A stretch of DNA of 64,000 nucleotides from Mycobacteroides franklinii (lineage in GTDB: Bacteria > Actinomycetota > Actinomycetes > Mycobacteriales > Mycobacteriaceae), in the NCBI RefSeq assembly GCF_002013895.1, contig NZ_MAFQ01000008.1:1-64000 (forward strand), read 5' to 3'. The notes below the pieces were generated by a model. It was not told the origin of the DNA. It worked only from the letters and a program-made list of their open reading frames with translations, and did no database searches. The translations under genes were made by a program, and so were the position numbers. This document shows positions 8,037 to 17,932 of the stretch, in pieces. The stretch's first letter is position 1. The number at the start of each line of letters is the position of its first letter.

Positions 8037-9652
8037 TGCACCACCTCCACGTCTGCGTACTCAATACAGTCCTGGATGCCGATCTTGACATTGCGCACCC
8101 GCTTGGAATGCACCGCCTGGTTGACCTCATAGAAGAGCGGCGCGGCCGGAAGATCCTTGAACAACAGGTCTTCCGCCTTCTGATACGCCTTGGTCGCGAG
8201 TTCTACCGTCGGCTGGTTATTGCCCTGCCGCAGCAGCTCATCGAACGCCGGGTTGCTGTAGAAGACGTAGTTGGAACCGTTCGGAGGCAGGGCCACCGTG
8301 CCGTACAGCGATTCCAGGAAGTTGTAGATCGATGGGTAATCCATCACCCAGCCGGACCGGAAGGGCCCCGTCATCCCCTTGCTGTCCTGTAGCGGCAAGA
8401 ACTGTGACCAGGGCAGGCTCTTGAGTAAGTACGGCACCTTCAGATTCGACTGCAGCTGATTGCCGATGGCCTGCACCCACGCCAGCGCACCGGTGCTCGA
8501 CGAGCTGTACCACAGCTCGATCGGCTTGCTCCGATCGAAGTGGGCATCGTCGAGCAACTTGTTGGCCTCGTCGACATGCAGCTCGCAGAGCTTGCCGCAC
8601 GCCCCCTTGCGGTACCCGTAGACCACCGCCGAACCGTACGAGGTGGCGGGAGTACGAGTGCCGGAGAAGATCACCTGGGTGATCGCCTCGCGATCGATGG
8701 CCATGGAAATCGCTTGGCGCACACGCACATCGCGATACCGCGGGTCATACATAGGGAAACCCAGCGAGGTGATGTCCGGGCGGGGCCGCTCCAAGAACGC
8801 CGACCCGAACTCGGCCCTGGCGTTCTCATAGGCAGCGTCGGGCAGGTCGAGTTGGATGTCCAGCGCCCCGGCCTGCATATCGGTGTAGGCGGTCAGGCCT
8901 TCGGTGTACACCCGCCAGATCAAGCCCTTGGACTTGGCCTTCTTCTCACCGGCGTACTGGTCGTACCGGCTCAGCGTGAACCCGACACCGCGCACCCAGT
9001 CGCCGTCGGCCTTGAACGGGCCGTTGCCGATCGGGTGCACACCGAACTTGACCGGATCCCGAAAGAAGGCCTTCGGCAAGGGCAGAAATGCGGTGTACCC
9101 CAATGTCATCGGATAGATCGCGAATGGGGTGTTCAGTCGCACGGTGAACGTCACATCATCCACGACATGCAGTCCGCGCAGCTGCGTCGCCCGCGGTGGA
9201 ATCTTGTTCTTCGGATCTCCCTGCAGCTCATCGAATCCGTCGACATTGGCCAGGAAGCTCGATGATCCCTGGGCGTTGGTACTCAAGGCGGTGTAGTTCC
9301 ACGCGTCCACATAGGACTGTGCGGTAACCGGTTCACCGTCGTGGAATGTCCACCCGGGCTTGAGCTTTATCGTCCAGTTGATGTTGTCGGGACTGGTGAT
9401 CGACTGAGCCACTCCGGTGTACTCCACCGCGGCGGTGTCGTTGTTGAACTCGACCAGCGCGGTAAACAGCGAGCGCAGGATCCGGCCACCCTGATTCTCT
9501 GTGGTGTTACCCGGTATCAGAGTGTGCTCGGGTTCGGTGATGTACATGCTGAAGTAGCCCGGGGGTGCCGGCGTGACAAGGTCACCGCAGCCAGCGGGCA
9601 GGATCGCGGCAAGGCCGACAAGCAACGCGACCGCCAGTCGGCGAAACCTCAT
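8033..9652 (-). CDS. dppA: Peptide-binding lipoprotein DppA
   Basis: A 539-residue substrate-binding protein of the SBP_bac_5 family that captures peptides outside the membrane. The signal sequence ends in a lipobox (ILPAGC), so Cys22 should be lipidated. The body shows the usual family features. The ATG at 9652 gives a normal signal peptide; the frame stays open upstream through antisense of acs and that extension is rejected. It is the first gene of dppABCD, with the promoter in the 183 bp shared with divergent acs. The M. tuberculosis ortholog has been linked to peptide and heme uptake. Confidence 0.93.
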   Translation of the reverse strand: MRFRRLAVALLVGLAAILPAGCGDLVTPAPPGYFSMYITEPEHTLIPGNTTENQGGRILRSLFTALVEFNNDTAAVEYTGVAQSITSPDNINWTIKLKPGWTFHDGEPVTAQSYVDAWNYTALSTNAQGSSSFLANVDGFDELQGDPKNKIPPRATQLRGLHVVDDVTFTVRLNTPFAIYPMTLGYTAFLPLPKAFFRDPVKFGVHPIGNGPFKADGDWVRGVGFTLSRYDQYAGEKKAKSKGLIWRVYTEGLTAYTDMQAGALDIQLDLPDAAYENARAEFGSAFLERPRPDITSLGFPMYDPRYRDVRVRQAISMAIDREAITQVIFSGTRTPATSYGSAVVYGYRKGACGKLCELHVDEANKLLDDAHFDRSKPIELWYSSSSTGALAWVQAIGNQLQSNLKVPYLLKSLPWSQFLPLQDSKGMTGPFRSGWVMDYPSIYNFLESLYGTVALPPNGSNYVFYSNPAFDELLRQGNNQPTVELATKAYQKAEDLLFKDLPAAPLFYEVNQAVHSKRVRNVKIGIQDCIEYADVEVVQ

Positions 9653-9835
9653 CCTCACCCTTCCCTCGGTAGCTGAACAGGTAGGACGAACCATAGGCGG
9701 GGAACGCGCCAATGTCTCTCCAGCGACACACCAGCGTGCCCGGATCTGAACGACAGCCCCAATTACTTCTCGGTAACCATGGGCGCCCACTAGGCTTTTG
9801 CATCGGACCTGTCTAGGGCAGAAAGGCCAGATCAG

Positions 9836-11812
9836 ATGACCGAAACCAGCATCGAGCCGGATAGCTATCCGCCGTCGCCGGAATTCGTAGCGACAGCGAA
9901 TGCGACCGCCGACCTCTACCAGGAGGCCGAGGAAGATCGACTCGGGTTCTGGGCGCAACAGGCGGGCCGCCTGCACTGGCACGAGCCCTTCGGCGAGGTC
10001 CTCGACTGGTCTGACGCACCGTTCGCGAAGTGGTTCGTGGGCGGCAAGCTCAATGTCTCCTACAACTGCGTCGACCGGCACGTGGAGGCCGGCAACGGTG
10101 ACCGGGTGGCCATCCACTGGGAGGGCGAACCCGGAGACACCCGCACCATCACCTACGCCGAGCTGCTGGCTCAGGTCAGCCAGGCCGCCAACTACTTGAC
10201 CGAACTCGGCTTGGTTTCCGGTGACCGGGTGGCCATCTACATGCCGATGCTGCCCGAGGCCATCGTGGCGATGCTGGCCTGCGCGCGGCTGGGCCTGATG
10301 CATAGCGTCGTCTTTGCCGGGTTCTCGGCTGCGGCGTTGCGCGCCCGCATCGACGACGCGCAGGCCAAGTTGGTGATCACCTCCGACGGTCAATGGCGCC
10401 GCGGCGCCGCGGCCCCGCTGAAGAGTCAGGTAGACGAGGCCCTTGGAGCCGCGGGGCCGGCGACATCCGATCTGGGTGGCGAGCCGAGTGCCGTCGAGCA
10501 TGTTCTGGTGGTGCGCCGCACCGAGATTCCCGTCGAATGGACCGAGGGTCGCGACCTGTGGTGGCATGAGACGGTCGACAAGGCCGACACCACGCACACC
10601 GCTGAACCGTTCGATTCCGAGCATCCGCTGTTCCTGCTGTACACATCCGGAACCACCGGCAAGCCCAAGGGCATCGTGCACACCTCGGGCGGGTTCCTGA
10701 CGCAGACCTCATACACGCACTTCAACATCTTCGACCTCAAACCCGAGAGCGACGTGTACTGGTGCACAGCCGATATCGGCTGGGTCACCGGCCACACCTA
10801 CATCGTCTACGGCCCACTGTCCAACGGCGCCACCCAAGTGGTGTACGAGGGCACGCCGACGTCGCCCAACGAGCACCGGCATTTCGAGATCATCGAAAAG
10901 TACGGTGTCACCATCTATTACATCGCCCCAACCCTGGTGCGCACGTTCATGAAGTGGGGCCGCGAGATCCCGTTCGCGCACGACCTGTCCAGCCTACGGC
11001 TACTCGGCAGCGTCGGCGAGCCGATCAACCCCGAGGCGTGGCGCTGGTACCGCGAGGTCATCGGCGGCAACCGCACCCCCATCGTCGACACCTGGTGGCA
11101 GACGGAAACCGGCTCCGCGATGATCTCCCCGCTACCGGGAGTCACCGACACCAAACCTGGTTCGGCCATGCGCGCCGTGCCCGGTATCTCCGCGAAAATC
11201 GTTGACGACGACGGGAATCAGCTGGAACCCGCAAGCGGCGACGAGCCGGTCACCGGATACCTGGTGCTCGACAAGCCGTGGCCCTCGATGCTGCGCGGTA
11301 TCTGGGGCGACCCCGAGCGGTTCAAGGAGACCTACTGGTCTCGCTACGCCGAGAAGGGTTGGTACTTCGCCGGCGACGGCGCACGTTATGACAGCGACGG
11401 CGCCATTTGGGTGCTGGGCCGGATCGACGACGTGATGAACATCTCCGGGCACCGGATCTCCACCGCCGAGGTGGAATCCGCACTCGTCGGGCATGACGGG
11501 GTCGCCGAGGCCGCCGTCGTCGGCGCCTCCGATGAAACGACCGGGCAGGCCATCGTGGCGTTCGTGATCCTGAAGGCCAGCCACACCGTCGAGGGCGACG
11601 AGCTGGTGTCGCATCTGAAAGCTCAGGTTTCCAAGGAGATCTCGCCGATCGCCAAACCACGCGAGATTCACGTGGTGCCGGAGCTGCCCAAGACCCGCAG
11701 CGGCAAGATCATGCGGCGGCTGCTGCGAGATGTGGCCGAGGGTCGCGATTTGGGTGACACCTCCACGCTGGTCGATCCGAGCGTCTTCGAGGCGATCAGA
11801 GCCAGCAAGTAG
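9836..11812 (+). CDS. acs: Acetyl-CoA synthetase
   Basis: A 658-residue AMP-forming enzyme making acetyl-CoA from acetate, ATP and CoA. Seen: the adenylation P-loop LYTSGTTGKPKG near residue 268, TWWQTETG near 420, the hinge/A8 motif GRIDDVMNISGHR near 530, and TRSGKIMRR near 617, whose lysine is the regulatory acetylation site in this family (controlled in mycobacteria by a cAMP-responsive acetyltransferase). The ATG at 9836 follows a weak AGAAAGG. It is divergent from dppA and ends in a large hairpin shared with the protease gene. Confidence 0.96.
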   Translation: MTETSIEPDSYPPSPEFVATANATADLYQEAEEDRLGFWAQQAGRLHWHEPFGEVLDWSDAPFAKWFVGGKLNVSYNCVDRHVEAGNGDRVAIHWEGEPGDTRTITYAELLAQVSQAANYLTELGLVSGDRVAIYMPMLPEAIVAMLACARLGLMHSVVFAGFSAAALRARIDDAQAKLVITSDGQWRRGAAAPLKSQVDEALGAAGPATSDLGGEPSAVEHVLVVRRTEIPVEWTEGRDLWWHETVDKADTTHTAEPFDSEHPLFLLYTSGTTGKPKGIVHTSGGFLTQTSYTHFNIFDLKPESDVYWCTADIGWVTGHTYIVYGPLSNGATQVVYEGTPTSPNEHRHFEIIEKYGVTIYYIAPTLVRTFMKWGREIPFAHDLSSLRLLGSVGEPINPEAWRWYREVIGGNRTPIVDTWWQTETGSAMISPLPGVTDTKPGSAMRAVPGISAKIVDDDGNQLEPASGDEPVTGYLVLDKPWPSMLRGIWGDPERFKETYWSRYAEKGWYFAGDGARYDSDGAIWVLGRIDDVMNISGHRISTAEVESALVGHDGVAEAAVVGASDETTGQAIVAFVILKASHTVEGDELVSHLKAQVSKEISPIAKPREIHVVPELPKTRSGKIMRRLLRDVAEGRDLGDTSTLVDPSVFEAIRASK

Positions 11813-11830
11813 GGAATAGCGCATCGAGTC

Positions 11831-11884
11831 GAGTGCGAGCGTCACGCGGAAAATTGGGCAGATATCCGCGTCAGGCTCGCACTC
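11831..11884. terminator. Long hairpin between convergent acs and protease genes
   Basis: GAGTGCGAGC (11831-11840) pairs with GCTCGCACTC (11875-11884), and ACGCGGA/TCCGCGT pair inside. There is no T-run, as is common for mycobacterial 3' hairpins. It probably serves both convergent transcripts. Confidence 0.65.
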
Positions 11885-11902
11885 GGCCGGGGCTCCCTGC
11901 CG

Positions 11903-12652
11903 CTATCCGACCGGGGTGAAGCCCACTCCGGCGGTGCGGTTCTTGGCGTTGATATCGGCCAGCACGGTGTTGATCGAGTACGTGGTGGTCGGCGTGTGCA
12001 ATGGGATGTACTTGATGACGCAGACGGGCAGCTTGGTGGCGGCGCCATGGATCATGCCGACCAGCTGTCCGTTCACGGTGACCGGCGCACCCGAGTCACC
12101 CGGCTGGCCACAGACCTGGTTGATGAACGTGCCAGGTTCGGCTCCGGCACCGAAGGTCACCCCGCATGAGTTGCCGGTGGTGCGTCCCAGCTTGCAGGCG
12201 ATGTCGCCCGGCTGGGGATCCGGGCCGATTCCGGTGATCGCGAATCCCTTGTAGGTCGAAACCGGCTGGACCTTCTCCGGATCGAACTGGATGGTCGCGT
12301 AGTCGTACTGCTCGTTGCCGTTGACGAACTTGCCCAGCACACCCTTCTTCGGGAAGTCCTCCGAGACCACCTGAGACCCCGCGCCACCGCAGTGCGCCGA
12401 GGTGAAGCCCACCAGGTTGCCCTTGTTGTCGTGACCGATGGTCGTCAGCGTGCACAGGGTGTCACCGTTGATGATCAACCCGGCGCCGCCGCCCATCGGC
12501 ACCTTGTCATCGGCGCCGGCTGCGGGAGCCGCGATGGCCGGGATCGCGCCCGCGACGAGGCCAAACAGCGCTATCAGAACCGGTAGCCCGTACCGGATCC
12601 GCCGCCGGGGCGACCTCATCGGCGCTCTAGCTTGTTCGCACATGCGGCTCAT
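11903..12652 (-). CDS. Secreted chymotrypsin-like serine protease (Rv3668c-like)
   Basis: A 249-residue S1-family protease with an amino-terminal signal/anchor (about residues 17-44) and predicted extracytoplasmic action. The triad can be read as His in FTSAHCGG, Asp in the YDYATIQF segment and Ser in QPGDSGAP. Cysteines flanking the active-site regions suggest disulfides. The start at 12652 is preferred because GAAAGG lies 8 bases ahead; ATGs at 12643 and 12619 are alternatives. It stands alone, convergent to acs. Confidence 0.85.
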   Translation of the reverse strand: MSRMCEQARAPMRSPRRRIRYGLPVLIALFGLVAGAIPAIAAPAAGADDKVPMGGGAGLIINGDTLCTLTTIGHDNKGNLVGFTSAHCGGAGSQVVSEDFPKKGVLGKFVNGNEQYDYATIQFDPEKVQPVSTYKGFAITGIGPDPQPGDIACKLGRTTGNSCGVTFGAGAEPGTFINQVCGQPGDSGAPVTVNGQLVGMIHGAATKLPVCVIKYIPLHTPTTTYSINTVLADINAKNRTAGVGFTPVG

Positions 12653-12878
12653 CGGTGCAGCCTTTCTCACTCCGGCCGCATCTCTCCCCCGTCGGCCACG
12701 CATATCCCCATTCTAATCAAGATTCACACTGGTCACTTCTGTCACAGTGCTATCGATTGGGTAACAACGCCCCCAGGTCAGACGCGCCGCAGCCACCGCG
12801 CCGCCGACGTGGCAACATAGGCCGCACTAGTTTTCACCGGAATCACACCGGACCCGTAAGGGACACGGAGGGAGCACA

Positions 12879-13400
12879 GTGAGCAGCCCTGGAAGCCGCA
12901 ACTACCGCACGGACAGCAATGGCGTTCCGATCACCGTCGCCGCCATCCCGCTGTCCGATCCGAACGCGACCGGCACCGGCGAACCCACCATCGGCAATCT
13001 CGTCCGTGATGCCACCGCCCAGGTTTCCGCGCTGGTGCGTGCCGAAGTGGAACTCGCCCGCGCCGAGGTCGTCCGGGACGTCAAGAAGGGCGTCGCGGGC
13101 AGCATCTTCTTCATCGCGGCTCTCGTCGTCCTGTTCTACTCGACGTTCTTCTTCTTCTTTTTCGCCGCCGAGGTGCTCAAGATCTGGCTGCCTGCCTGGG
13201 CCGCGTACCTGATCATCTTCGGCGCCATGGTGTTCGTCGCGATCCTCGCGGTACTGATCGGCTATCTCCAAGTCAGACGCATACGTGGACCTCAAGCAAC
13301 CATCGAGAGTGTCAAGGAAACGGCCAACGTATTCAGCCGCGATGACGAAGCACCCTCGAGCCCTAAGGCCATCAAGCCCGCAGACCCGTCGGGCTGGTAG
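12879..13400 (+). CDS. Membrane protein of the phage-holin-superfamily III / DUF1469 type (Rv3669-like)
   Basis: A 173-residue protein with a variable head, an amphipathic charged segment (about residues 50-70), two transmembrane helices (about 73-95, with an unusual run of phenylalanines, and 104-128) and a polar tail. GGAGGGAG precedes the GTG start. In mycobacteria this gene sits upstream of ephE and opposite marP, and a role in envelope or acid-stress biology is inferred only from that context. Confidence 0.85.
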   Translation: MSSPGSRNYRTDSNGVPITVAAIPLSDPNATGTGEPTIGNLVRDATAQVSALVRAEVELARAEVVRDVKKGVAGSIFFIAALVVLFYSTFFFFFFAAEVLKIWLPAWAAYLIIFGAMVFVAILAVLIGYLQVRRIRGPQATIESVKETANVFSRDDEAPSSPKAIKPADPSGW

Positions 13401-13430
13401 TCGATCCCGTCGGCTCGATACCGACACACC

Positions 13431-14393
13431 ATGCTGTTTGACCAGACGGCCCGACACCCTGATCCGTCCGTGGTCCGCATCGTCGGCCCATGGCGCCATT
13501 TTGACGTACACGCCAACGGAATTCGGTTCCACGTGGTGGAGGCCGAGGCTCCCGACGCGGCGACCGTGGCCGTCACCAGCAGGCCACTGGTACTGCTGCT
13601 ACACGGATTTGGCTCCTTCTGGTGGTCATGGCGTCATCAGCTGGGCGCGCTGACCGATGCCCGCGTGGTGGCCGTCGATCTGCGCGGCTATGGGGGCAGC
13701 GACAAACCCCCGCGCGGATACGACGGGTGGACGCTGGCCGGAGACACCGCCGGACTGATTCGCGCCCTGGGCCACACCTCGGCCACACTCGTCGGCCATG
13801 CCGAGGGCGGACTGGTCTGCTGGGCCACCGCCAATCTGCATCCTCGCCTCGTCGATGCCATCGCGGTGGTCAGCTCACCGCACCCGATCGCGCTGTGCAC
13901 CTCGATGTTCCGCGGGACCGGCCAAGGCCGGGCGCTGTTGCCTTCCCTGATGCGCTACCAGGTACCGATCCTGCCCGAGCGCACCCTGACAGGTCATCGC
14001 GCCGCAGAGCTGGAGAACCTGATGCGCTCGCGCGCGGGCGCGCAGTGGACCACCACCGAGGATTTCGCAGAAACCATCAAGCATCTACGCACCGCTATCG
14101 CGATTCCCGGTGTGGCCCACTGCGCGCTGGAGTATCAGCGCTGGGCGGTGCGCAGCCAGTTGCGCAGCGAAGGTTGGCGCTTCATGCGGTCGATGAATCG
14201 TGAGCTGTCCATCCCGGTACTGCACATGCGCGGCGAGGCAGATCCGTATGTGCTCGCCGACCCGGTACACCGCTCGCTGCCGTACGCACCCAACGGGCAG
14301 TTCGTGGCGCTACGCGAGGTGGGTCACTACGGCCACGAGGAAGACCCCGTGACCGTCAACGAACATCTACGGCGTTTTACCGGGCGGCGGTGA
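13431..14393 (+). CDS. ephE: EphE-like alpha/beta hydrolase lacking the usual nucleophile
   Basis: A 320-residue alpha/beta-hydrolase fold protein annotated in M. tuberculosis as epoxide hydrolase EphE. The oxyanion motif HGFGSFWWSW (near residue 58), the acid-loop region GEADPYV and the final His in GHYGHEEDP are present. The nucleophile elbow reads GHAEGG at residues 122-127, so the expected Asp or Ser is Ala124. As written, an Asp-ester epoxide hydrolase mechanism is not possible. The 3' end overlaps convergent marP by 27 bp. Confidence 0.85.
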   Translation: MLFDQTARHPDPSVVRIVGPWRHFDVHANGIRFHVVEAEAPDAATVAVTSRPLVLLLHGFGSFWWSWRHQLGALTDARVVAVDLRGYGGSDKPPRGYDGWTLAGDTAGLIRALGHTSATLVGHAEGGLVCWATANLHPRLVDAIAVVSSPHPIALCTSMFRGTGQGRALLPSLMRYQVPILPERTLTGHRAAELENLMRSRAGAQWTTTEDFAETIKHLRTAIAIPGVAHCALEYQRWAVRSQLRSEGWRFMRSMNRELSIPVLHMRGEADPYVLADPVHRSLPYAPNGQFVALREVGHYGHEEDPVTVNEHLRRFTGRR

Positions 14394-15632
14394 CTGCGGC
14401 CCGTTGACGGGCTGCTCCGGCGACTTGTTGGCCTCGGGTGCGGAAATGCAGCTGCCGGTGCTCACCGGATCGGCGAGCTCCGCCTTGGGGAGTTGATCCT
14501 TGATCTGCTTGGCGGTCAGTGCGAAGCCGGTGTCGTCGTCGTCGATCGCGGCCCCAAAGACCACACCAAGCACGCGGCCTTCGGTGTCGATCAACGGGCC
14601 ACCCGAATTGCCTTGCAGCACCGAACCCCTCACGGTGTACACCTCGCGGGTCACGGTGGTGGATCGATAGATGTCCGGACCATTCAATTCGATGATCTCC
14701 CGCACCCGCGCCGGTGATGCCTTGTAGTTCCCGCCGCCCGGGTAGCCGAGCACGATCGCATCGTCACCGGTCTTGGCGGGCTTGGGCGCGAAAACCAGCG
14801 GCGTCGCGGGCATATCAGGAACCGCGAGGATCGAGATGTCGGCGCCCGGGTCGTAGGACACCACAGTGGCGTCAAAGGTCTGTCCCGCCGACTCGACGGT
14901 GACACTGTTGGTGCCGGCCACGACGTGAGCGTTCGACATCACCCGATGCGGCGCGATAACGAATCCGGTTCCCTCGAGCGATTTTTGGCAGCTGCGGGCA
15001 ATGCCCTTGATCTTGACGACACTCGGCTCGGAGCCGCGCACCACCGGGCCGTCGGCGAGCGTCACGTCGGGTGCGTCCACCGCGGCGATCGGCGTCTTGC
15101 CGAACGGCTGCAACACACTGGGCAGCCCCGAGGTGTCCAACAGTTTCGACAGGTCGTTGGGAACCTTGCGCAACTGGTCTGGCGCGTACTTGTCGACCTG
15201 GCTCAATACCTTTGAATCACGCGCTGCCGCAGAGATGTTCGGCTGATTGGAGCTCTGCATCGGGATGGAGAGCAACCACGCGGCGACCAGCACGGCGGCC
15301 ACCTGTAGCACCACCCCCACCACGGAGTCCCCGGCACGCAGTGCGCGGTTCTTGATGGCGCCACGCATGGCCCGGCCCAGCACCACGCCGGCGACCTCGC
15401 CGATGACCACCAGCACCAGGATGAGGAGCAGAGAGGCGAACAACTTGGTGCGAGACCCTTCGATGTTGGCCACCACGTGCGGAGCCAGCATGATGCCGGC
15501 CACCGCACCCAGGATCACTCCGACGAAGGACATGAGAGAGCCCAGGGCGCCAGAACGCCAGCCTGATACGGCCGCGATGAACGCGACAGCGATGACGCCG
15601 ATATCGAGCCACTGCGACGGATTCAGATTCAT
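14367..15632 (-). CDS. marP: Membrane serine protease MarP
   Basis: A 421-residue periplasmic protease needed in M. tuberculosis for acid resistance and intracellular survival (Rv3671c). Four membrane helices occupy roughly residues 10-125 (colicin V production-like domain), followed by a chymotrypsin-like domain with His236 (SNAHVV), Asp265 (GADISIL) and Ser343 (QGNSGGPL), all intact. Its ATG overlaps the stop of the Nudix gene (ATGA), so it is co-translated with the repair/redox genes upstream. Confidence 0.95.
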   Translation of the reverse strand: MNLNPSQWLDIGVIAVAFIAAVSGWRSGALGSLMSFVGVILGAVAGIMLAPHVVANIEGSRTKLFASLLLILVLVVIGEVAGVVLGRAMRGAIKNRALRAGDSVVGVVLQVAAVLVAAWLLSIPMQSSNQPNISAAARDSKVLSQVDKYAPDQLRKVPNDLSKLLDTSGLPSVLQPFGKTPIAAVDAPDVTLADGPVVRGSEPSVVKIKGIARSCQKSLEGTGFVIAPHRVMSNAHVVAGTNSVTVESAGQTFDATVVSYDPGADISILAVPDMPATPLVFAPKPAKTGDDAIVLGYPGGGNYKASPARVREIIELNGPDIYRSTTVTREVYTVRGSVLQGNSGGPLIDTEGRVLGVVFGAAIDDDDTGFALTAKQIKDQLPKAELADPVSTGSCISAPEANKSPEQPVNGPQSPPPGKTP

Positions 15633-16360
15633 ACCGACCCTCCCAGGTGCTCGGCCAGCAGCTCATCAAGATCACGAAGGTTACGAGTGTCCCACGGCTG
15701 CGCCCAGCCGGACACCTCCAGCATCGCCGAGATGATCTGTCCGGTGAAGCCCCACACCAGCATGCCCGGCAGCAGGAACGCCGGACCGCTGTACCGAATT
15801 CCAAATGTCTTCTTGGTCACCATGATCCGATTCGCCGGATCGACAAGGTCACCGATCTTCACTCGCGATACCTCAGCGGTCTCGCCGGGATCGACGGCCA
15901 GCACCGGGCCGGGATCGGGCGAGTACGCAAGCACCGGTGAGACGTGGAAACCGGACGGCGGGATGAACAGCGAGTCCATCACCGTCAGCGGCTGTACGCG
16001 AACGGGGTCCAGTCCCGTCTCCTCCTGCGCCTCGCGCAGGGCGGTACCCACCGGTCCTCCGTCGCCTGGGTCGGTGGCGCCGCCCGGAAACGACACCTGT
16101 CCGCTGTGCTGGCGCAACGTCGACGCACGCACCGTGAGCAACAGATCCGCCTCCGTCGGGTCGGTCACCGCGCCGTCGGCAGACACCAGCACCAGTACGG
16201 CAGCCGGCCGGCCGGAAGAAGGCAGCTTGCGCGCCTGCAGTATCGCCTTGACCGCTGGGTGCACACCCCGGCCATAGATGTCCTTGACGCTGGCGGCGTT
16301 GTCCACCAGCGGTCGCATCCAGTCAGGGGCGGCATCAGGAGCCAAGGGGGCGACGGTCAT
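15629..16360 (-). CDS. Nudix hydrolase, CoA pyrophosphatase-like (Rv3672c)
   Basis: A 243-residue hydrolase with an intact Nudix box, GGATDPGDGG followed by REAQEETGLD, near residues 95-118. The flanking FPGG is usual for the CoA/NDP-X family. The likely substrate is CoA or a related dinucleotide; this is an inference from family. It is part of the nth-thioredoxin-Nudix-marP operon with 3-4 bp spacings or overlaps. Confidence 0.9.
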   Translation of the reverse strand: MTVAPLAPDAAPDWMRPLVDNAASVKDIYGRGVHPAVKAILQARKLPSSGRPAAVLVLVSADGAVTDPTEADLLLTVRASTLRQHSGQVSFPGGATDPGDGGPVGTALREAQEETGLDPVRVQPLTVMDSLFIPPSGFHVSPVLAYSPDPGPVLAVDPGETAEVSRVKIGDLVDPANRIMVTKKTFGIRYSGPAFLLPGMLVWGFTGQIISAMLEVSGWAQPWDTRNLRDLDELLAEHLGGSV

Positions 16361-16363
16361 CGA

Positions 16364-17017
16364 CTAGAACCTCACTCCCAACGCTTGCTCCACTTCGGCA
16401 CCGATCTCATCCGCCGAAGTGAACGAACGCGGTAGCACTCGGGCAACGCTACCGTCCGGGCGGATCAAAATGGTCGTGGGCATCACATTCGGCGACTTCA
16501 GCGCGGCTGCGATCCGCCGGGCGCCGTCCTGGATCATCGGCAACCGGACGTGTAACTCGGCAAGCCTGTTCAGCCCGGCCGCCTCGTTCTCGTCTTGGTG
16601 CACGGTGATCACGGTGAGCTTGTCCCCCGCACGCTGCTGCAGTTCGGCCATCGCGGGCAGTTCATCGGCACAGGGACCGCACCAGTAGGCCCACAGATTC
16701 AGCACCACCTGATGCCCGGCGAGTACCGAACCGACCGGCACCCGAACCCCACTGCAGTCCAGCGTTATCCCGGCAAGCTCGGGCATGCCCGGGTTGGTGC
16801 TCGCGGTCGGGCACGCCGGCAACTGCGCCTGACGGCGCAGCTCCGCGAGAGCTTCCGGGGTATCGGCGTCTCGGCGTTCCCGCGAGGCGACGGGCTCTTG
16901 GCCCGGCGATCCACGCCGCTGCTGATCGTGCTGCTGCGACAACATGACAGTGATCAGCGCCGCGATCAGCACCACCCCGACGATCGTCCACCGGGCCCCG
17001 GTGTTGAGTCGAGCCAC
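16364..17017 (-). CDS. Membrane-anchored TlpA/ResA-like thioredoxin (Rv3673c)
   Basis: A 217-residue protein with one amino-terminal membrane helix (about residues 10-27) and a periplasmic thioredoxin fold containing WAYWCGPCADE (CxxC near residue 115). Two further cysteines, in the PACPTAS and LDCSG segments, may form a second disulfide as in related mycobacterial proteins. The GTG start lies one base after the nth stop. Confidence 0.88.
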   Translation of the reverse strand: MARLNTGARWTIVGVVLIAALITVMLSQQHDQQRRGSPGQEPVASRERRDADTPEALAELRRQAQLPACPTASTNPGMPELAGITLDCSGVRVPVGSVLAGHQVVLNLWAYWCGPCADELPAMAELQQRAGDKLTVITVHQDENEAAGLNRLAELHVRLPMIQDGARRIAAALKSPNVMPTTILIRPDGSVARVLPRSFTSADEIGAEVEQALGVRF

Positions 17018-17018
17018 G

Positions 17019-17816
17019 TCACAACCCGGCCAACGCCAGCAGGTGCTCGGTCTCCGGACCCTTCACCAGTGGTGCGGCCAGCTCCGGATCGGTCGGGCCC
17101 AGCCCGTAGGACGGACAGTCCTTGGCCAGCACACAGACACCACAGGCGGGCTTGCGGGCGTGGCACACACGCCTGCCGTGGAAGATCACCCGATGGCTGA
17201 GCAGGGTCCATTCCTTGCGCTCGATGAGCTCCCCGACAATGTGCTCAACCTTGACCGGATCTTCTTCCTCGGTCCACCGCCAGCGACGCACCAGCCGGCC
17301 AAAATGTGTGTCAACGGTGATGCCTGGTATGTCAAAGGCGTTGCCCAGAACAACATTTGCGGTCTTGCGGCCGATGCCGGGGAGGGTCACCAGATCCTTG
17401 AGCCGCGGCGGTACTTCGCCGCCGTAGCGCTCCACCAACTGCGCACCCAGACCCATGATCGAGTTCGCCTTGTTCCGATAGAAGCCCGTGGTGCGAATCA
17501 TCTCCTCGAGCTCTGCTCGATTGGCCCCCGCATAGTCCTCGGCGGTGCGGTACTTGGCGAACAACGCGGGCGTCACCATGTTGACCCGGACATCGGTGCA
17601 TTGGGCCGACAGGATGGTGGCCACCGCCAATTCCAGCGGGTTGGTGAAATCGAGTTCGCAGTAGACGTGCGGAAATGCTTGCGCCAGAGTGCGATTCATC
17701 CGTCGTGCACGACGGACCAGCCCGATGTGCGTCTCGGGCTTCCAGGCGCGGATCGGGGCTGGGGTCTTCGCCGACGATTTCGCTCTGGGCTTAGAGGTGG
17801 ATCCGGTCGTTGACAC
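17019..17816 (-). CDS. nth: Endonuclease III (DNA glycosylase/AP lyase)
   Basis: A base-excision repair enzyme removing oxidised pyrimidines. The helix-hairpin-helix [10 protein letters not shown] contains the catalytic lysine, VDTHFGR holds the catalytic aspartate, and the 4Fe-4S ligands follow C-x6-C-x2-C-x5-C at the end ([11 protein letters not shown] then C). A basic Ala/Lys/Pro-rich tail precedes the domain. GTG 17816 gives 265 residues; a start 13 codons upstream is open but begins in poly-Ala. Confidence 0.92.
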   Translation of the reverse strand: MSTTGSTSKPRAKSSAKTPAPIRAWKPETHIGLVRRARRMNRTLAQAFPHVYCELDFTNPLELAVATILSAQCTDVRVNMVTPALFAKYRTAEDYAGANRAELEEMIRTTGFYRNKANSIMGLGAQLVERYGGEVPPRLKDLVTLPGIGRKTANVVLGNAFDIPGITVDTHFGRLVRRWRWTEEEDPVKVEHIVGELIERKEWTLLSHRVIFHGRRVCHARKPACGVCVLAKDCPSYGLGPTDPELAAPLVKGPETEHLLALAGL

Positions 17817-17932
17817 AATCCCAGCGTAACCGGCGGCCGCTGCGGCCCAGGGCACCGATTACACCCTTGCGCAGGACAAACCGGTTGTTTTTCGTGACCT
17901 CGCCGAGATCTTGAACGTGTTTACTTCAACCC

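Noticed and set aside
9653..10681. Upstream extension of the dppA frame by 343 codons
   Set aside because: It runs antisense through acs and would bury the lipoprotein signal peptide, which begins at 9652.
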